A stretch of DNA of 64,000 nucleotides from Pseudomonadota bacterium (lineage in GTDB: Bacteria > Pseudomonadota > Alphaproteobacteria > Sphingomonadales > Sphingomonadaceae), in assembly GCA_021847605.1 (NCBI GenBank), contig JAJZQN010000002.1:62001-126000 (forward strand), in the 5' to 3' direction. Of the stretch, positions 46,232-54,910 are shown one piece after another; position 1 is the first letter of the stretch; each line of letters opens with the position of its first letter. The notes under the pieces are model-generated. The model made no database searches and was not told the origin of the DNA. It saw nothing but the letters and a program-made list of their open reading frames with translations. The position numbers and the translations under genes are program-made.

Positions 46232-47329
46232 ATGAGTACCGATTGGACGGCGACCCATGTCGCCGCCATAGCGGGCGACATGTCGGTCGCGCCCGTGATT
46301 GCTCCTGCCCATATCTCCTCGTTCACCGACGCTATCGATATATGGGATGCCTGGCCCATCCAGTATCGTGACGGCCTGCCGCTCGAACTGATCGACGGCA
46401 CGCAATTGTGGATGGCGCTGGCTGCACCACGATCCGCCAATGCCGATACGCGCTACGACCATGCGCGCATTCACCTGCTCCACCTGCGGGCGGATGGCTG
46501 GCATGATGTCGGCCCGGCGATGCCCGACGATTTTTCTCCGGGCAGCCGCGAATGGTCCGGTTCCGCCATTCGCGACGAGGCGGACGGCGCAGTCATTCTC
46601 TATTTCACGGCTGCGGGACGAAGGGGAGAAAACAGCCTCTCCAGCGAACAAAGGCTGTTCAGCGCCCGATCCGATCTGACCCCCGCCGGCCTGTTGACCG
46701 GGTGGCGCGACCTGACCGAAATATTGGTCAGCGATCCCAGTCATTACATGTCTACGCTGATGCCCGGTCTGGCTGGCTCTATCAAGGCGTTCCGCGACCC
46801 CGCCTATTTTCGCGATCCTATGGATGGCCGTAATTATCTGTTCTTCGCCGGTTCCGCCGCCCATTCGCCTTTCGCCCATAATGGCGCAATCGGGGTTGCG
46901 ACGGCGTCGGCCACGCGGCCGCACGACTGGCTGCTGCTGCGCCCGCTCATCCTGGCGGACGGCGTCAATAACCAACTGGAACGGCCACATGTCGTCCGTT
47001 ATGATGGCTGCTACTATCTTTTCTGGTCGACGCAGCATGATGGCTTCAATCCCGAAGGTCCGACCGGCCCAACCGGCCTGTACGGCATGACTGCACCGGC
47101 CCTGAGTGGCCCTTGGCGCCCGATCAACGACAGCGGCCTTGTCTTTGCCGATCATGCCTTCGCCGACTCGGCACAGGCACAGGCCCGCAACTGGCTGGTC
47201 CTGCCGGACCTGCGTGTCGTCAGCTTTGTCGATGGCAGCGGCGATGGCGACGATGATGGCACGGGTAACAGCTTTGCCCCGTTTCTGCGCCTCTGGCTTC
47301 GTGGCGACAAAGGCGGCCTGGAGGCGTGA
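46232..47329 (+). CDS. GH68 fructan enzyme (levansucrase/invertase type), no signal peptide
   Basis: 365 residues. GH68 catalytic residues are all visible: nucleophile Asp39 in IWDAWPIQY, transition-state Asp189 in FRDPAYF, acid/base Glu250 in NNQLERPHVV. The enzyme cleaves sucrose and either hydrolyses it or builds levan or fructo-oligosaccharides. The N-terminus (MSTDWTATHVAAIAGD) has no signal peptide, as in the Zymomonas GH68 enzymes, and the protein is shorter than those (about 420). The next gene, a fructokinase, overlaps its stop (GTGA), showing fructose is consumed inside the cell. Hydrolytic versus polymerising activity cannot be told. Confidence 0.9.
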   Translation: MSTDWTATHVAAIAGDMSVAPVIAPAHISSFTDAIDIWDAWPIQYRDGLPLELIDGTQLWMALAAPRSANADTRYDHARIHLLHLRADGWHDVGPAMPDDFSPGSREWSGSAIRDEADGAVILYFTAAGRRGENSLSSEQRLFSARSDLTPAGLLTGWRDLTEILVSDPSHYMSTLMPGLAGSIKAFRDPAYFRDPMDGRNYLFFAGSAAHSPFAHNGAIGVATASATRPHDWLLLRPLILADGVNNQLERPHVVRYDGCYYLFWSTQHDGFNPEGPTGPTGLYGMTAPALSGPWRPINDSGLVFADHAFADSAQAQARNWLVLPDLRVVSFVDGSGDGDDDGTGNSFAPFLRLWLRGDKGGLEA

Positions 47330-48237
47330 ACGAGGAACCCATGATCGCCGGTGTGGAACTGGGCGGCACGAAACTGATCGTGCTGCGCGCTCATGGTCGG
47401 CACATTATCGAACGTCAGAGCATTGCGACCACCAGCCCTGCGGAGACACTGGGCGCCGCTGTTGAGACATTGGCCCGCTGGCACGACGACATGCCGTTCG
47501 ACGCACTGGGCATCGCGTCTTTCGGCCCGATCCGGCTGGATCGGGCAGCATCAGACTTCGGCCATATGATGCCCACGCCCAAGCCGGGATGGAGCGGAGC
47601 CGATATTTATGGAACGCTGGCCGGCGCGCTGTCCTGCCCGGCCGCGATCGACACAGACGTCAACGGCGCCGCTTTGGCCGAAGCGCGATGGGGCGCTGGC
47701 GTGGAGGATGGAACGCCATCCGACTGCCTGTGCTACCTGACGATCGGCACGGGCGTCGGTGGCGGCTTTGCGATCGACGGACGCACGATCCGCGGTGCAA
47801 TGCATCCGGAACTGGGGCATATCCTGACCCGTCGGGCGGCGGGAGACGATTTCCCCGGCGCCTGCCCTTTCCATGGCGACTGTATCGAAGGACTGGTCAG
47901 CGGCCCTGCCCTTGCCCGTCGCTTCGGCGTGCCGGGTGATCGCATTCCCGCTGACGATCCACGTTGGGATCATGTCGCGCATGACATCGCCCAACTGGTC
48001 GGCACCATATTGCTGTCCAGCGCGGCGCGGCAGGTGCTGATCGGCGGCGGCGTTGGCATGGCGCGCTCCGACCTGCTCGACCGGATCAGGGCCAAAGTCG
48101 TGGATCAACTGGGCGGCTATCTGCCCTTTGTCACTCAGGACAGCGTCGCATCAATCGTGCGCGCACCCGCGCTGGGCGATCAGGCTGGGCCAATGGGCAC
48201 AGTCGCTCTGGCGCTCGACGCGCTGGCCAACGCCTGA
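47326..48237 (+). CDS. ROK-family fructokinase
   Basis: 303 residues from a GTG that overlaps the GH68 stop; an ATG at 47341 (MIAGVELGGTKL) is an alternative. ROK motifs: VELGGTKLIVL, TIGTGVGGGFAIDG, zinc-site ELGHILTRR...CPFHGDCIEGLVSGPA, and VLIGGGVG. It phosphorylates fructose (or another hexose) with ATP. Tight linkage to GH68 makes fructose from sucrose the natural substrate. Confidence 0.88.
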   Translation: MNEEPMIAGVELGGTKLIVLRAHGRHIIERQSIATTSPAETLGAAVETLARWHDDMPFDALGIASFGPIRLDRAASDFGHMMPTPKPGWSGADIYGTLAGALSCPAAIDTDVNGAALAEARWGAGVEDGTPSDCLCYLTIGTGVGGGFAIDGRTIRGAMHPELGHILTRRAAGDDFPGACPFHGDCIEGLVSGPALARRFGVPGDRIPADDPRWDHVAHDIAQLVGTILLSSAARQVLIGGGVGMARSDLLDRIRAKVVDQLGGYLPFVTQDSVASIVRAPALGDQAGPMGTVALALDALANA

Positions 48238-48273
48238 GACAGGCTGCATTTCGGCAGGATCGGGGAAATATCG

Positions 48274-48321
48274 TCCCGGACGGCGGGCCATGCGTGCAGT
48301 TCATTACCGCACCGTCCGGGA
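48274..48321. repeat. 10-bp inverted repeat after fructokinase
   Basis: TCCCGGACGG at 48274-48283 and CCGTCCGGGA at 48312-48321 are perfect complements separated by 28 bp, in the convergent gap. There is no T-run. It may be a stem-loop or a protein site. Confidence 0.3.
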
Positions 48322-48418
48322 TCGCAACATCGTCATATTTGGAGAGGCATGACAACGTTGTCTGATTTAAATAAGAGATTCGCCTGCGCCATGCAACCGG
48401 CTTTATGGTCGTAGATGC

Positions 48419-48462
48419 AAAAAGCAGAGGGGCGCTGCCGCATGGTGACGGCAACACCCCTC
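48419..48462 (-). terminator. Terminator of the galM-lactonase operon
   Basis: On the minus strand GAGGGGTGTTGCCG pairs along its whole length (with two G-U pairs) with CGGCAGCGCCCCTC around an 8-nt loop, then CTGCTTTTTG. It lies 22 bp past the lactonase stop. Confidence 0.75.
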
Positions 48463-48484
48463 AATAACGCCCGCAATCCGGGGA

Positions 48485-49342
48485 TCACCCTGCGTAAAGA
48501 TGCGTCGGCAATCCCTTTACGCCGCAATCCACCTCGAAAAATCCGCCGTCAAATTCGGTGGCATCGGACAGGCCCACCGTCGCGGAACTCACGAACATTC
48601 GGTCGAGGTCTTTCCCAGCGAAACAGATGTTCGTCACCTGCCGCGCAGGCAACGGGATGGACCGGTCCAGCACGCCATCGGGGGTAAAGCGACTGATGCG
48701 CCCGCCGCCCCAATGGGCAACCCAGATATGGCCTTGCGAATCGACGGTCATGCCATCGGGATAGCCGTCTTCTTCCGCGAAACGAAGGAACGGCTCTCGC
48801 TCCGTCACGCCGCTTTCGGTCCGGCGAAAGCGATACATCTGCCGCTTCGCCGTATCGCTATGATAGAGCCATTGGCCACAGGGCGAAAAGGCCGGGCCAT
48901 TAGGCACGCGATAATCGGCGTCGACGACGGTCCAGCTCCGATCCGGGGCCAGCCGATAGAGCGCGCCGCGATCATGCTCCTCCGCCATGTCCATCGTACC
49001 GCACCAGATATGCCCCTGCGCGTCCGCCTTGCCGTCATTCATCCGGTTGCCGGGAAAATGCGGTTCGGGGTCAGCAAAGGGCGTGATGGTCAGCGGATCG
49101 AGTGCGATGTCGGCAAATCCGCTCTGAAACCCACCGATGAAGCCACCCTGCGCCCGCTCGGCTACCCAGCCGAGCGGTTCGGGCATGGCAATCCGTGTCA
49201 CCGCTCCATCGGATAGCGACAGACGATTGAGCGCGGGCGCCAATATATCGACCCAATAGACCGCATCGTCACGCGCGGACCAAAGCGTGCCTTCGCCCAG
49301 AACGTCGGCGACATCCCGCCCGATCATCCGCCATGGCTGCAT
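48485..49342 (-). CDS. SMP-30/gluconolactonase-family sugar lactonase (probable L-arabinonolactonase)
   Basis: 285 residues. Six-bladed propeller with metal-binding positions in LGEGTLWSARDDAVYWVDI (Glu), NDGKADAQGHIWCGTMD (Asn), PNGPAFSPCGQWLYHSDT and PDGMTVDSQGHIWVAHWGGGRI (Asp). It hydrolyses aldonolactones. Its ATG shares a base with the galM stop (TAATG). Given the L-arabinose-dehydrogenase-like gene in the same locus, L-arabinono-1,4-lactone is the best guess; xylono- or galactonolactone are alternatives. Confidence 0.87.
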   Translation of the reverse strand: MQPWRMIGRDVADVLGEGTLWSARDDAVYWVDILAPALNRLSLSDGAVTRIAMPEPLGWVAERAQGGFIGGFQSGFADIALDPLTITPFADPEPHFPGNRMNDGKADAQGHIWCGTMDMAEEHDRGALYRLAPDRSWTVVDADYRVPNGPAFSPCGQWLYHSDTAKRQMYRFRRTESGVTEREPFLRFAEEDGYPDGMTVDSQGHIWVAHWGGGRISRFTPDGVLDRSIPLPARQVTNICFAGKDLDRMFVSSATVGLSDATEFDGGFFEVDCGVKGLPTHLYAG

Positions 49343-50493
49343 TAGCGCTTCACCGACAGACGATAGATCATCTGGTGATGGTACGGCTTGCCGGGATCGA
49401 CCCGCGCCGAAATGAAGCTCGGCTGGTTCGGCGAGTCGGGGAATTTCTGCGGCTCCAGCGCGATGCCGTCGCCCATGCGATAGACATGGGCTTGCTTGCC
49501 GATGAACGTACCGTCGAGGAAGTTGCCGGTATAGAATTGCACGCCCGGTTCGGTCGTCAGCACTTCCAGCACACGGCCCGAAGCGGGGTCTTCCAGACGC
49601 GCCGCCAGTTCGGGCTTCTTGGTCAGCCCCTTGTCCAGCACCCAATTATGGTCATAGCCGCGCCCGGCGATGATCTGCGGATCGCGCCCGTCACGCAACC
49701 CGTCCGCCACCCGGCGCGGAGCGCGGAAATCGAACACGCTGCCATCCACCGACTTCAATTCGCCCGTGGGGATGAGGTTGGCGTCGACCGGCGTATAGGC
49801 CTTGGCTGGGATGGTCAGCATATGACCCATCGCCCCATCGGCCGACCCTTCGCCACCCAGATCGAAAATGGCATGATTGGTCATGTTGACGATGGTCGGC
49901 TTGTCGGTCTTCGCATCGAACGCGATGCCCAGATTGCCGGCCTCGTCCAGCGTATAGGTGACGGTCACGTCCAGCTTGCCGGGATAGCCCGAATCGCCAT
50001 CCGGGCTGGTCAGGCCCAGCACCAGAGTCGCAACCGGACCGCTTTTGATCGAAACGATCTTCCACAATTGCTTGTCGAAACCCTTGCCGCCGCCGTGCAG
50101 CGTATTGACCTTGTCGTTGAGCGGCAATTGATAGGCCTTGCCATCGAGCGTGAACTTGCCCCCGGCGATACGGTTGGCATAGCGGCCCACGGTAACGCCG
50201 AAGAAATTGGGATGGTCGACATAGCCTGACAGATCGTCATAGCCCAGCAGCACGTCCGCCTGCTTCCCATCCTTATCCGGGCCTGACAAGGACTGGAGCG
50301 TCGCGCCATAGGTCAGCACCTTGGCCGAAACGCCATGACCGTTGGCGAGGGTGACAACTTCTACCGCGCTGCCATCGGCCAGCTTTCCGGCGGGTGCGCG
50401 ACCGGCCTCCGCAGCCATGGAAACCCCACCGCTTGCGAGGCACAGAAGCAGAGCATATGACAAGGTTGCATGGGTGGAGACTGGCTTTGGCAC
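49342..50493 (-). CDS. galM: Exported aldose 1-epimerase (mutarotase)
   Basis: 383 residues. A GTG start (V-P-K-P-V-S) is chosen because GAGAGGA lies 6 nt upstream and a signal peptide follows (SYALLLCLASGGVSMAAEA). Core motifs: FFGVTVGRYANRIAGGKF, NTLHGGGKGFDKQLW, TYTLDEAGNLGIAF, NMTNHAIFDLGGEG, GRGYDHNWVL. It interconverts alpha and beta sugar anomers in the periplasm, before import by the divergently encoded symporter. The intergenic region with that gene contains one copy of the shared 17-bp operator-like motif. Confidence 0.9.
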   Translation of the reverse strand: MPKPVSTHATLSYALLLCLASGGVSMAAEAGRAPAGKLADGSAVEVVTLANGHGVSAKVLTYGATLQSLSGPDKDGKQADVLLGYDDLSGYVDHPNFFGVTVGRYANRIAGGKFTLDGKAYQLPLNDKVNTLHGGGKGFDKQLWKIVSIKSGPVATLVLGLTSPDGDSGYPGKLDVTVTYTLDEAGNLGIAFDAKTDKPTIVNMTNHAIFDLGGEGSADGAMGHMLTIPAKAYTPVDANLIPTGELKSVDGSVFDFRAPRRVADGLRDGRDPQIIAGRGYDHNWVLDKGLTKKPELAARLEDPASGRVLEVLTTEPGVQFYTGNFLDGTFIGKQAHVYRMGDGIALEPQKFPDSPNQPSFISARVDPGKPYHHQMIYRLSVKR

Positions 50494-50542
50494 TCGACGT
50501 CCTCTCGATCGATGCGCGCCCATTGACGCGCCGTTTCCATGG

Positions 50543-50559
50543 ATATACTCCGACAAATT
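50543..50559. promoter_or_regulatory. Operator-like motif copy 1 (galM/fucP divergent promoter)
   Basis: On the minus strand AATTTGTCGGAGTATAT, a match to AATwwGTCsGAGTAwwT. It lies 50 bp from the galM start and 59 bp from the symporter start, so one site could control both directions. See copies at 52841 and 59295. Confidence 0.6.
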
Positions 50560-50618
50560 AAGTGGGCGCAACCCTCATCGGGCGCCTTGTTGATGGAATT
50601 GTACGTGGAGAAGGATGA

Positions 50619-51923
50619 ATGGCAGGACCAATCTCATCAGGAGCAGGCGCAGCCGCGACTTATAATCCGGCCGCGCGCTACGGCCCTGCGCTGGCGCTGC
50701 TGGCCAGCCTTTTCTTCATGTGGGGCTTCATAACCGTCATCAACAATACGCTGCTGCCCCATCTGCGCAGCGTGTTCGACCTCAGCTATACCCAGACGAC
50801 CCTGATCGAATCGGTCTGGTTCATCGCCTATTTCATCGCCTCCATCCCCTCGGCCAAGCTGATCGAGCGGGTCGGCTATCAAAAATCCATGGTGATCGGC
50901 CTGCTCGTCATGGCGGCGGGCGCGCTGGGCATGACGGTTGCCGCCTCCATCCCCTCTTATGGCGTGACTTTGGTCATGCTGTTCGTGATCGCCAGCGGCA
51001 TCACCCTGCTTCAGGTCGCGGCCAATCCCTATGTCGCGATCGTGGGCAAGCCCGAAACGGCCTCCTCGCGCCTCAACCTTGTTCAGGCGATGAATTCGGC
51101 CGGCACCATGCTGGCCCCGCTGTTCGGCGCCTATCTGATCCTTGGCCGGTCGAAAGGCGGCACGGCACAGGGTGAAGTCGTCCTGACGCAGGCCGAACGC
51201 CTCGCCGACGCACAATCGGTCGTGCTGCCCTATGTGCTGGTCGCCGGTGTGCTGGCGGTCCTCGCCATCATCATCGCCCGCTTCCCCCTGCCCGCCATGG
51301 GCAGCGCGACGCAACGCCATAACAAGGAAGAGCGCAAGAAATATTCGCTCTGGAATCACCGCAATCTGGTGTTCGGCGTTCCCGCCATCTTCATCTATCT
51401 GATCGCGGAAATCGGCGTCGCCAACCTGTTCGTGAATTTCGTCAGCCAGCCCGACATCGCCAACCTGACCCATGAACAGGCAGGGCGCTATCTCAGCTTC
51501 CTGTGGGGCGGCATGATGGTCGGCCGCTTCATCGGTTCGGCCGTGATGCAGAAATTCGACGCCGGCCATGTGCTGGCCGCCTTCTCGATCGGGGCGTTTG
51601 TCGTGATGCTGGTGACGGTGTTCACCACCGGCCCGGTCGCCATGTGGTCGCTGATCCTCGTCGGCCTGTTCCACTCGATCATGTTCCCCACCATCTTCAC
51701 GCTGGGCATCAAGGGACTTGGCCCTCTGACCGAAGAAGGGTCGGGCCTGCTCATCATGGCGATCGCCGGTGGTTCGCTGGTCATCGTTCAGGGCTATCTG
51801 GCGGACCATTACGGGCTTCAGACCAGCTTCCTGCTGACTGCCGCCTGCGAACTTTATGTCCTCTTCTATGCGCTCTGGGGTTCGAAGACGACTGAGGTAC
51901 TCCCCGATCAGCAATTGAGCTGA
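50619..51923 (+). CDS. FucP-family sugar:H+ symporter
   Basis: 434 residues, twelve membrane spans. FHS-family marks: LASLFFMWGFITVINNTLLPHLRSVFDL, FFIAY-type helix (WFIAYFIASIPSAKLIERVGY), LLQVAANPYVAIVGKPETASSRLNLVQAMNSAGTMLAPL. Homologues carry L-fucose, glucose/galactose or L-arabinose. The regulatory context points to L-arabinose (and possibly galactose). GGAGAAGG precedes the ATG by 4 nt. A strong bidirectional terminator follows. Confidence 0.9.
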   Translation: MAGPISSGAGAAATYNPAARYGPALALLASLFFMWGFITVINNTLLPHLRSVFDLSYTQTTLIESVWFIAYFIASIPSAKLIERVGYQKSMVIGLLVMAAGALGMTVAASIPSYGVTLVMLFVIASGITLLQVAANPYVAIVGKPETASSRLNLVQAMNSAGTMLAPLFGAYLILGRSKGGTAQGEVVLTQAERLADAQSVVLPYVLVAGVLAVLAIIIARFPLPAMGSATQRHNKEERKKYSLWNHRNLVFGVPAIFIYLIAEIGVANLFVNFVSQPDIANLTHEQAGRYLSFLWGGMMVGRFIGSAVMQKFDAGHVLAAFSIGAFVVMLVTVFTTGPVAMWSLILVGLFHSIMFPTIFTLGIKGLGPLTEEGSGLLIMAIAGGSLVIVQGYLADHYGLQTSFLLTAACELYVLFYALWGSKTTEVLPDQQLS

Positions 51924-51940
51924 TCACAGGGCAATCCATG

Positions 51941-51976
51941 AAAAAGGCCGGATCGGAACCCCGATCCGGCCTTTTT
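51941..51976. terminator. Bidirectional terminator fucP / fadR-type gene
   Basis: AAAAAGGCCGGATCGG, loop AACC, CCGATCCGGCCTTTTT: a perfect 16-bp stem-loop with T-runs in both directions, between two convergent genes. Confidence 0.93.
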
Positions 51977-51999
51977 CATATATGACGCAGGCGCCTACC

Positions 52000-52764
52000 T
52001 CATCGCTGCATCGCGCTCGCCGTATCCTCCAGCGCCAGATCGACCAGCACGCCCATCGCTTCGGCCGCCGCGACCGGATCGCCCGCCGCAATCGCATCAT
52101 AAACGCGCACATGATCGGGAATCGGATTGCGCGGCAGGGCGCGGGCGCGCTGCTTGAACTGCGTGGTCCAGTTGACCGCCGCGCCGATGCTGGCCGTCAG
52201 GGTGAGCAAAGCATCGTTGCGCGTGGCATTCAGGATCGCATTGTGGAAATCGCGATCCGCTGCCCGCCCCGCTTCGGTGGCCAGCGTATGGCGACGCATC
52301 GCCGCCAGCGCATCCTTCATCAGCTTCAGATCATCCTTGTCCCGCCGCAACGCCGCCAGACGCGCAGCCGCCGGCTCAACGATGGCGCGCAACTCGAACA
52401 GGTCGCGCACGAACTGGATGTCCGGCTCCCCGGCAAAGGCCCAGGCCAGCACATCGGGGTCGAGCAGGTTCCAGCGCGTGCGTGGCAGCACGCGGGTACC
52501 CGCCTTGGGACGGCTTTCCACCAGCCCCTTGGCAGTCAGCACCTGCACCGCCTCACGATAGGCGCTGCGCGATACTTCCAGTTCCTCGGCAAAGGCGACC
52601 TCACCCGACAACGTATCGCCCGGCTGATATTGGCCGGACAAGATCGCGGTACCCAGCTTGTGGGCGATTGCACCATGCAATCGCCTGCCCGGTCCCCGTG
52701 CTGCCTTGGATGCTGCCCCTTTTTCCGCCTCTCCCCTGTTCAAAGACGGATTTTCTTTCGCCAT
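52000..52764 (-). CDS. GntR/FadR-family transcriptional regulator (candidate arabinose regulator)
   Basis: 254 residues. The winged helix-turn-helix is at about 25-95 (GTAILSGQYQPGDTLSGEVAFAEELEVSRSAYREAVQVLTAKGLVES), then an FCD ligand-binding domain (FELRAIVEPAAARLAALR; HNAILNATRNDALL; DHVRVYDAI; His residues that can hold a metal). FadR-type regulators bind a sugar acid or similar metabolite. The ATG at 52764 has AGGAG 6 nt upstream; upstream Mets at 52788 and 52797 are possible. It is divergent from the FAH-fold gene, with the 17-bp motif between them, fitting autoregulation. Confidence 0.9.
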   Translation of the reverse strand: MAKENPSLNRGEAEKGAASKAARGPGRRLHGAIAHKLGTAILSGQYQPGDTLSGEVAFAEELEVSRSAYREAVQVLTAKGLVESRPKAGTRVLPRTRWNLLDPDVLAWAFAGEPDIQFVRDLFELRAIVEPAAARLAALRRDKDDLKLMKDALAAMRRHTLATEAGRAADRDFHNAILNATRNDALLTLTASIGAAVNWTTQFKQRARALPRNPIPDHVRVYDAIAAGDPVAAAEAMGVLVDLALEDTASAMQR

Positions 52765-52840
52765 TCGCGCTCCTCTGTCCTCACTCATTTGAGGCATGAT
52801 TCCGTCTAGAACACAAGCATTGCCATTACCATCTTCCTGT

Positions 52841-52857
52841 AATATGTCGGAGTAATT
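52841..52857. promoter_or_regulatory. Operator-like motif copy 2 (regulator/araD1 divergent promoter)
   Basis: AATATGTCGGAGTAATT, directly preceded by CTTCCTGT (52833-52840). It lies 77 bp from the regulator start and 101 bp from the FAH-fold gene start. The same CTTCCTGT octamer also stands 6 nt before copy 3. Confidence 0.65.
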
Positions 52858-52957
52858 CGGAGATTCACCCGCTGCCCGCCATCCCGGCGATGGCCCCGCG
52901 GGCGTTCGCCTTTGGCAAGAAGCGGCGTCCAGTCGGGCGCGCAGAGGAGAGTTTTTC

Positions 52958-53950
52958 ATGATATTGCGCCTGTTGCAGCATCGTTCGAACGTCGGCGAAC
53001 GGAGCGTTATCGCCGCGCGTGGCGACGCCGCCCATTTCGTGCCGGGCTTTGCAACCATTCGCGCACTGGCGCTGCATGCTATTGCCGCCGGGATCAGCCT
53101 GACCGACGCCGTGGCCGCCGCTGGCCAGGGTGCTGCGGTGGACATCGCGGCCGAATATGCCGCCGGCACTCTGCTCGCGCCTATCGATCATGAAGACGGC
53201 GCCCATGTGCTGCTGACCGGCACGGGCCTCACGCACCTCGGCTCGGCCGAAGGCCGCGACAAGATGCATCGCGAAGCGGCTGCGGTGGAAAAGCAGACCG
53301 ATTCGATGCGGATGTTTCTGGAAGGACTGGAAGGCGGCAAACCCGCTCCCGGCCAGACCGGGCAGCAGCCCGAATGGTTCTATAAGGGCGACGGCTCTCA
53401 GTTGGTCGAGCCGGGCCAGCCCCTGTCCATGCCCGCCTTTGCCAAGGATGGCGGCGAAGAACCGGAACTGGCCGGCATCTATATCATCGGTGAGGATGGC
53501 ACCCCCTATCGCCTCGGCCTCGCGCTCGCCAACGAGTTTTCGGACCATGTGACCGAACGCCATAATTATCTTTGGCTTGCCCATTCGAAACTGCGTCAGG
53601 CCTCGCTTGGCCCGGAACTGCTGGTCGGCGCCCCGCCCGAACATATCGAAGGCGCCAGCCGCATCCTGCGCGATGGCGAAGTGATCTGGGAAAAGCCGTT
53701 CCTGTCGGGCGAAGGCAATATGTCGCACAGCTTCGCCAATCTGGAACATCATCATTTCAAATATGACCTGTTCCGCCGCGCGGGCGATGTGCATGTCCAC
53801 TTCTTCGGCACCGCGACCCTGTCGTTCAGCGACGGCGTTCAGACGCAGGAAGGCGATGTGTTCGAAATCAGCGCCGCGCCCTTCACCCTGCCCGCGCGCA
53901 ACCCGCTGACGCGCGATGCGCCGGTCGAGGTTGCGGTCAAGACGCTCTGA
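52958..53950 (+). CDS. AraD1/GguC-like protein, fumarylacetoacetate-hydrolase fold
   Basis: 330 residues. N-terminal part unique to this subfamily (RLLQHRSNVGERSVIAARGD), then an FAH-like core (ELAGIYIIGEDGTPYRLGLALANEFSDHVTERHNYLWLAHSKLRQASLGPELLVG; VHVHFFGTATLSFSDGVQTQEGDVFEI). FAH-fold enzymes hydrolyse or decarboxylate keto acids with a divalent metal. This subfamily sits in L-arabinose loci of proteobacteria, where it is thought to act on a late deoxy-keto acid; the exact reaction is unproved. Heads an operon with the dehydrogenase and three glycosidases. Confidence 0.8.
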   Translation: MILRLLQHRSNVGERSVIAARGDAAHFVPGFATIRALALHAIAAGISLTDAVAAAGQGAAVDIAAEYAAGTLLAPIDHEDGAHVLLTGTGLTHLGSAEGRDKMHREAAAVEKQTDSMRMFLEGLEGGKPAPGQTGQQPEWFYKGDGSQLVEPGQPLSMPAFAKDGGEEPELAGIYIIGEDGTPYRLGLALANEFSDHVTERHNYLWLAHSKLRQASLGPELLVGAPPEHIEGASRILRDGEVIWEKPFLSGEGNMSHSFANLEHHHFKYDLFRRAGDVHVHFFGTATLSFSDGVQTQEGDVFEISAAPFTLPARNPLTRDAPVEVAVKTL

Positions 53951-53958
53951 CCAGCCCG

Positions 53959-54885
53959 ATGGACCCCATCCGCATCGCGATCGTCGGCATCGGCAAGATC
54001 GCGCGCGACCAGCATGTCCCGGCCATCCGGGGCAATGGCGCCTTCAGCCTGGCGGCCACCGTCAGCCCGCATGATGCCGGGCTGGACGGCGTGCCCCACC
54101 TTGCCAGCCTGGACGAACTGCTGACACAGGGACCGGCGGTCGACGCCATCGCTTTGTGTACGCCGCCGCAGGTCCGCTATGATCTGGCCGCCCATGCGCT
54201 CAGCCGGGGCATCCACGTCTTTCTGGAAAAGCCGCCCGGCGCGACGCTGGCCGAAGTGGAGGCGCTGAAGGCACAGGCCGCCAAGGTCGACGTCAGCCTG
54301 TTCGCCGCCTGGCACAGCCGCTTTGCCGCCGGCGTCGCTCCGGCCCGTGCGTGGCTGTCCGAACGCCGCATCGACAAGGTGTCGATCATCTGGCGGGAGG
54401 ATGTGCGCGTCTGGCATCCGGGACAGGCATGGATCTGGCAGCCAGGCGGCCTTGGCGTATTCGATCCGGGCATTAACGCCCTGTCGATCGCGACCCATAT
54501 CCTGCCGCGCCCCTTCTTCCTGAAGGATGCGACATTGGTCCTGCCGGAAAATCAGGCCGCACCAATCGCCGCCGACCTGCATTTCCGCGACACCGCCGGG
54601 GCCGCGATCCACATGGACCTCGACTGGCGTCAGACCGGCCCGCAAAGCTGGGACATCATCGTCGAAACCGATGCCGGCACCCTCAAATTGTCGCAAGGCG
54701 GCGCCGTGTTGCATCTGCCCAGCGGCTCCGATCATGGCGAAGACATCGAATATGCGGGCCTTTACGCCCGGTTCGCCTCGCTGATCCGGGGCGGGCATAG
54801 CGACGTGGATACCGCGCCGCTGCGCCTGGTCGCCGACGCTTTCCTGCGCGGCAGGCGAGAGGCGACCGACGCATTTCACGACTAA
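53959..54885 (+). CDS. Gfo/Idh/MocA-family L-arabinose (galactose) 1-dehydrogenase
   Basis: 308 residues. Rossmann motif IAIVGIGKIARDQHVPAI at the N-terminus, EKPPGATLAEVEAL near 90-103, and WREDVRVWHPGQAWIWQPGGLGVFDPGINALS, in which the Asp and Asn of DPGIN correspond to the catalytic pair of the Azospirillum L-arabinose 1-dehydrogenase. It oxidises the anomeric carbon with NAD(P)+ to give the 1,4-lactone, the substrate for the SMP-30 lactonase. It begins 8 bp after the FAH-fold gene. Galactose is a possible second substrate. Confidence 0.88.
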   Translation: MDPIRIAIVGIGKIARDQHVPAIRGNGAFSLAATVSPHDAGLDGVPHLASLDELLTQGPAVDAIALCTPPQVRYDLAAHALSRGIHVFLEKPPGATLAEVEALKAQAAKVDVSLFAAWHSRFAAGVAPARAWLSERRIDKVSIIWREDVRVWHPGQAWIWQPGGLGVFDPGINALSIATHILPRPFFLKDATLVLPENQAAPIAADLHFRDTAGAAIHMDLDWRQTGPQSWDIIVETDAGTLKLSQGGAVLHLPSGSDHGEDIEYAGLYARFASLIRGGHSDVDTAPLRLVADAFLRGRREATDAFHD

Positions 54886-54910
54886 TCCATTCAACAGGGA
54901 GAGGACGGAC

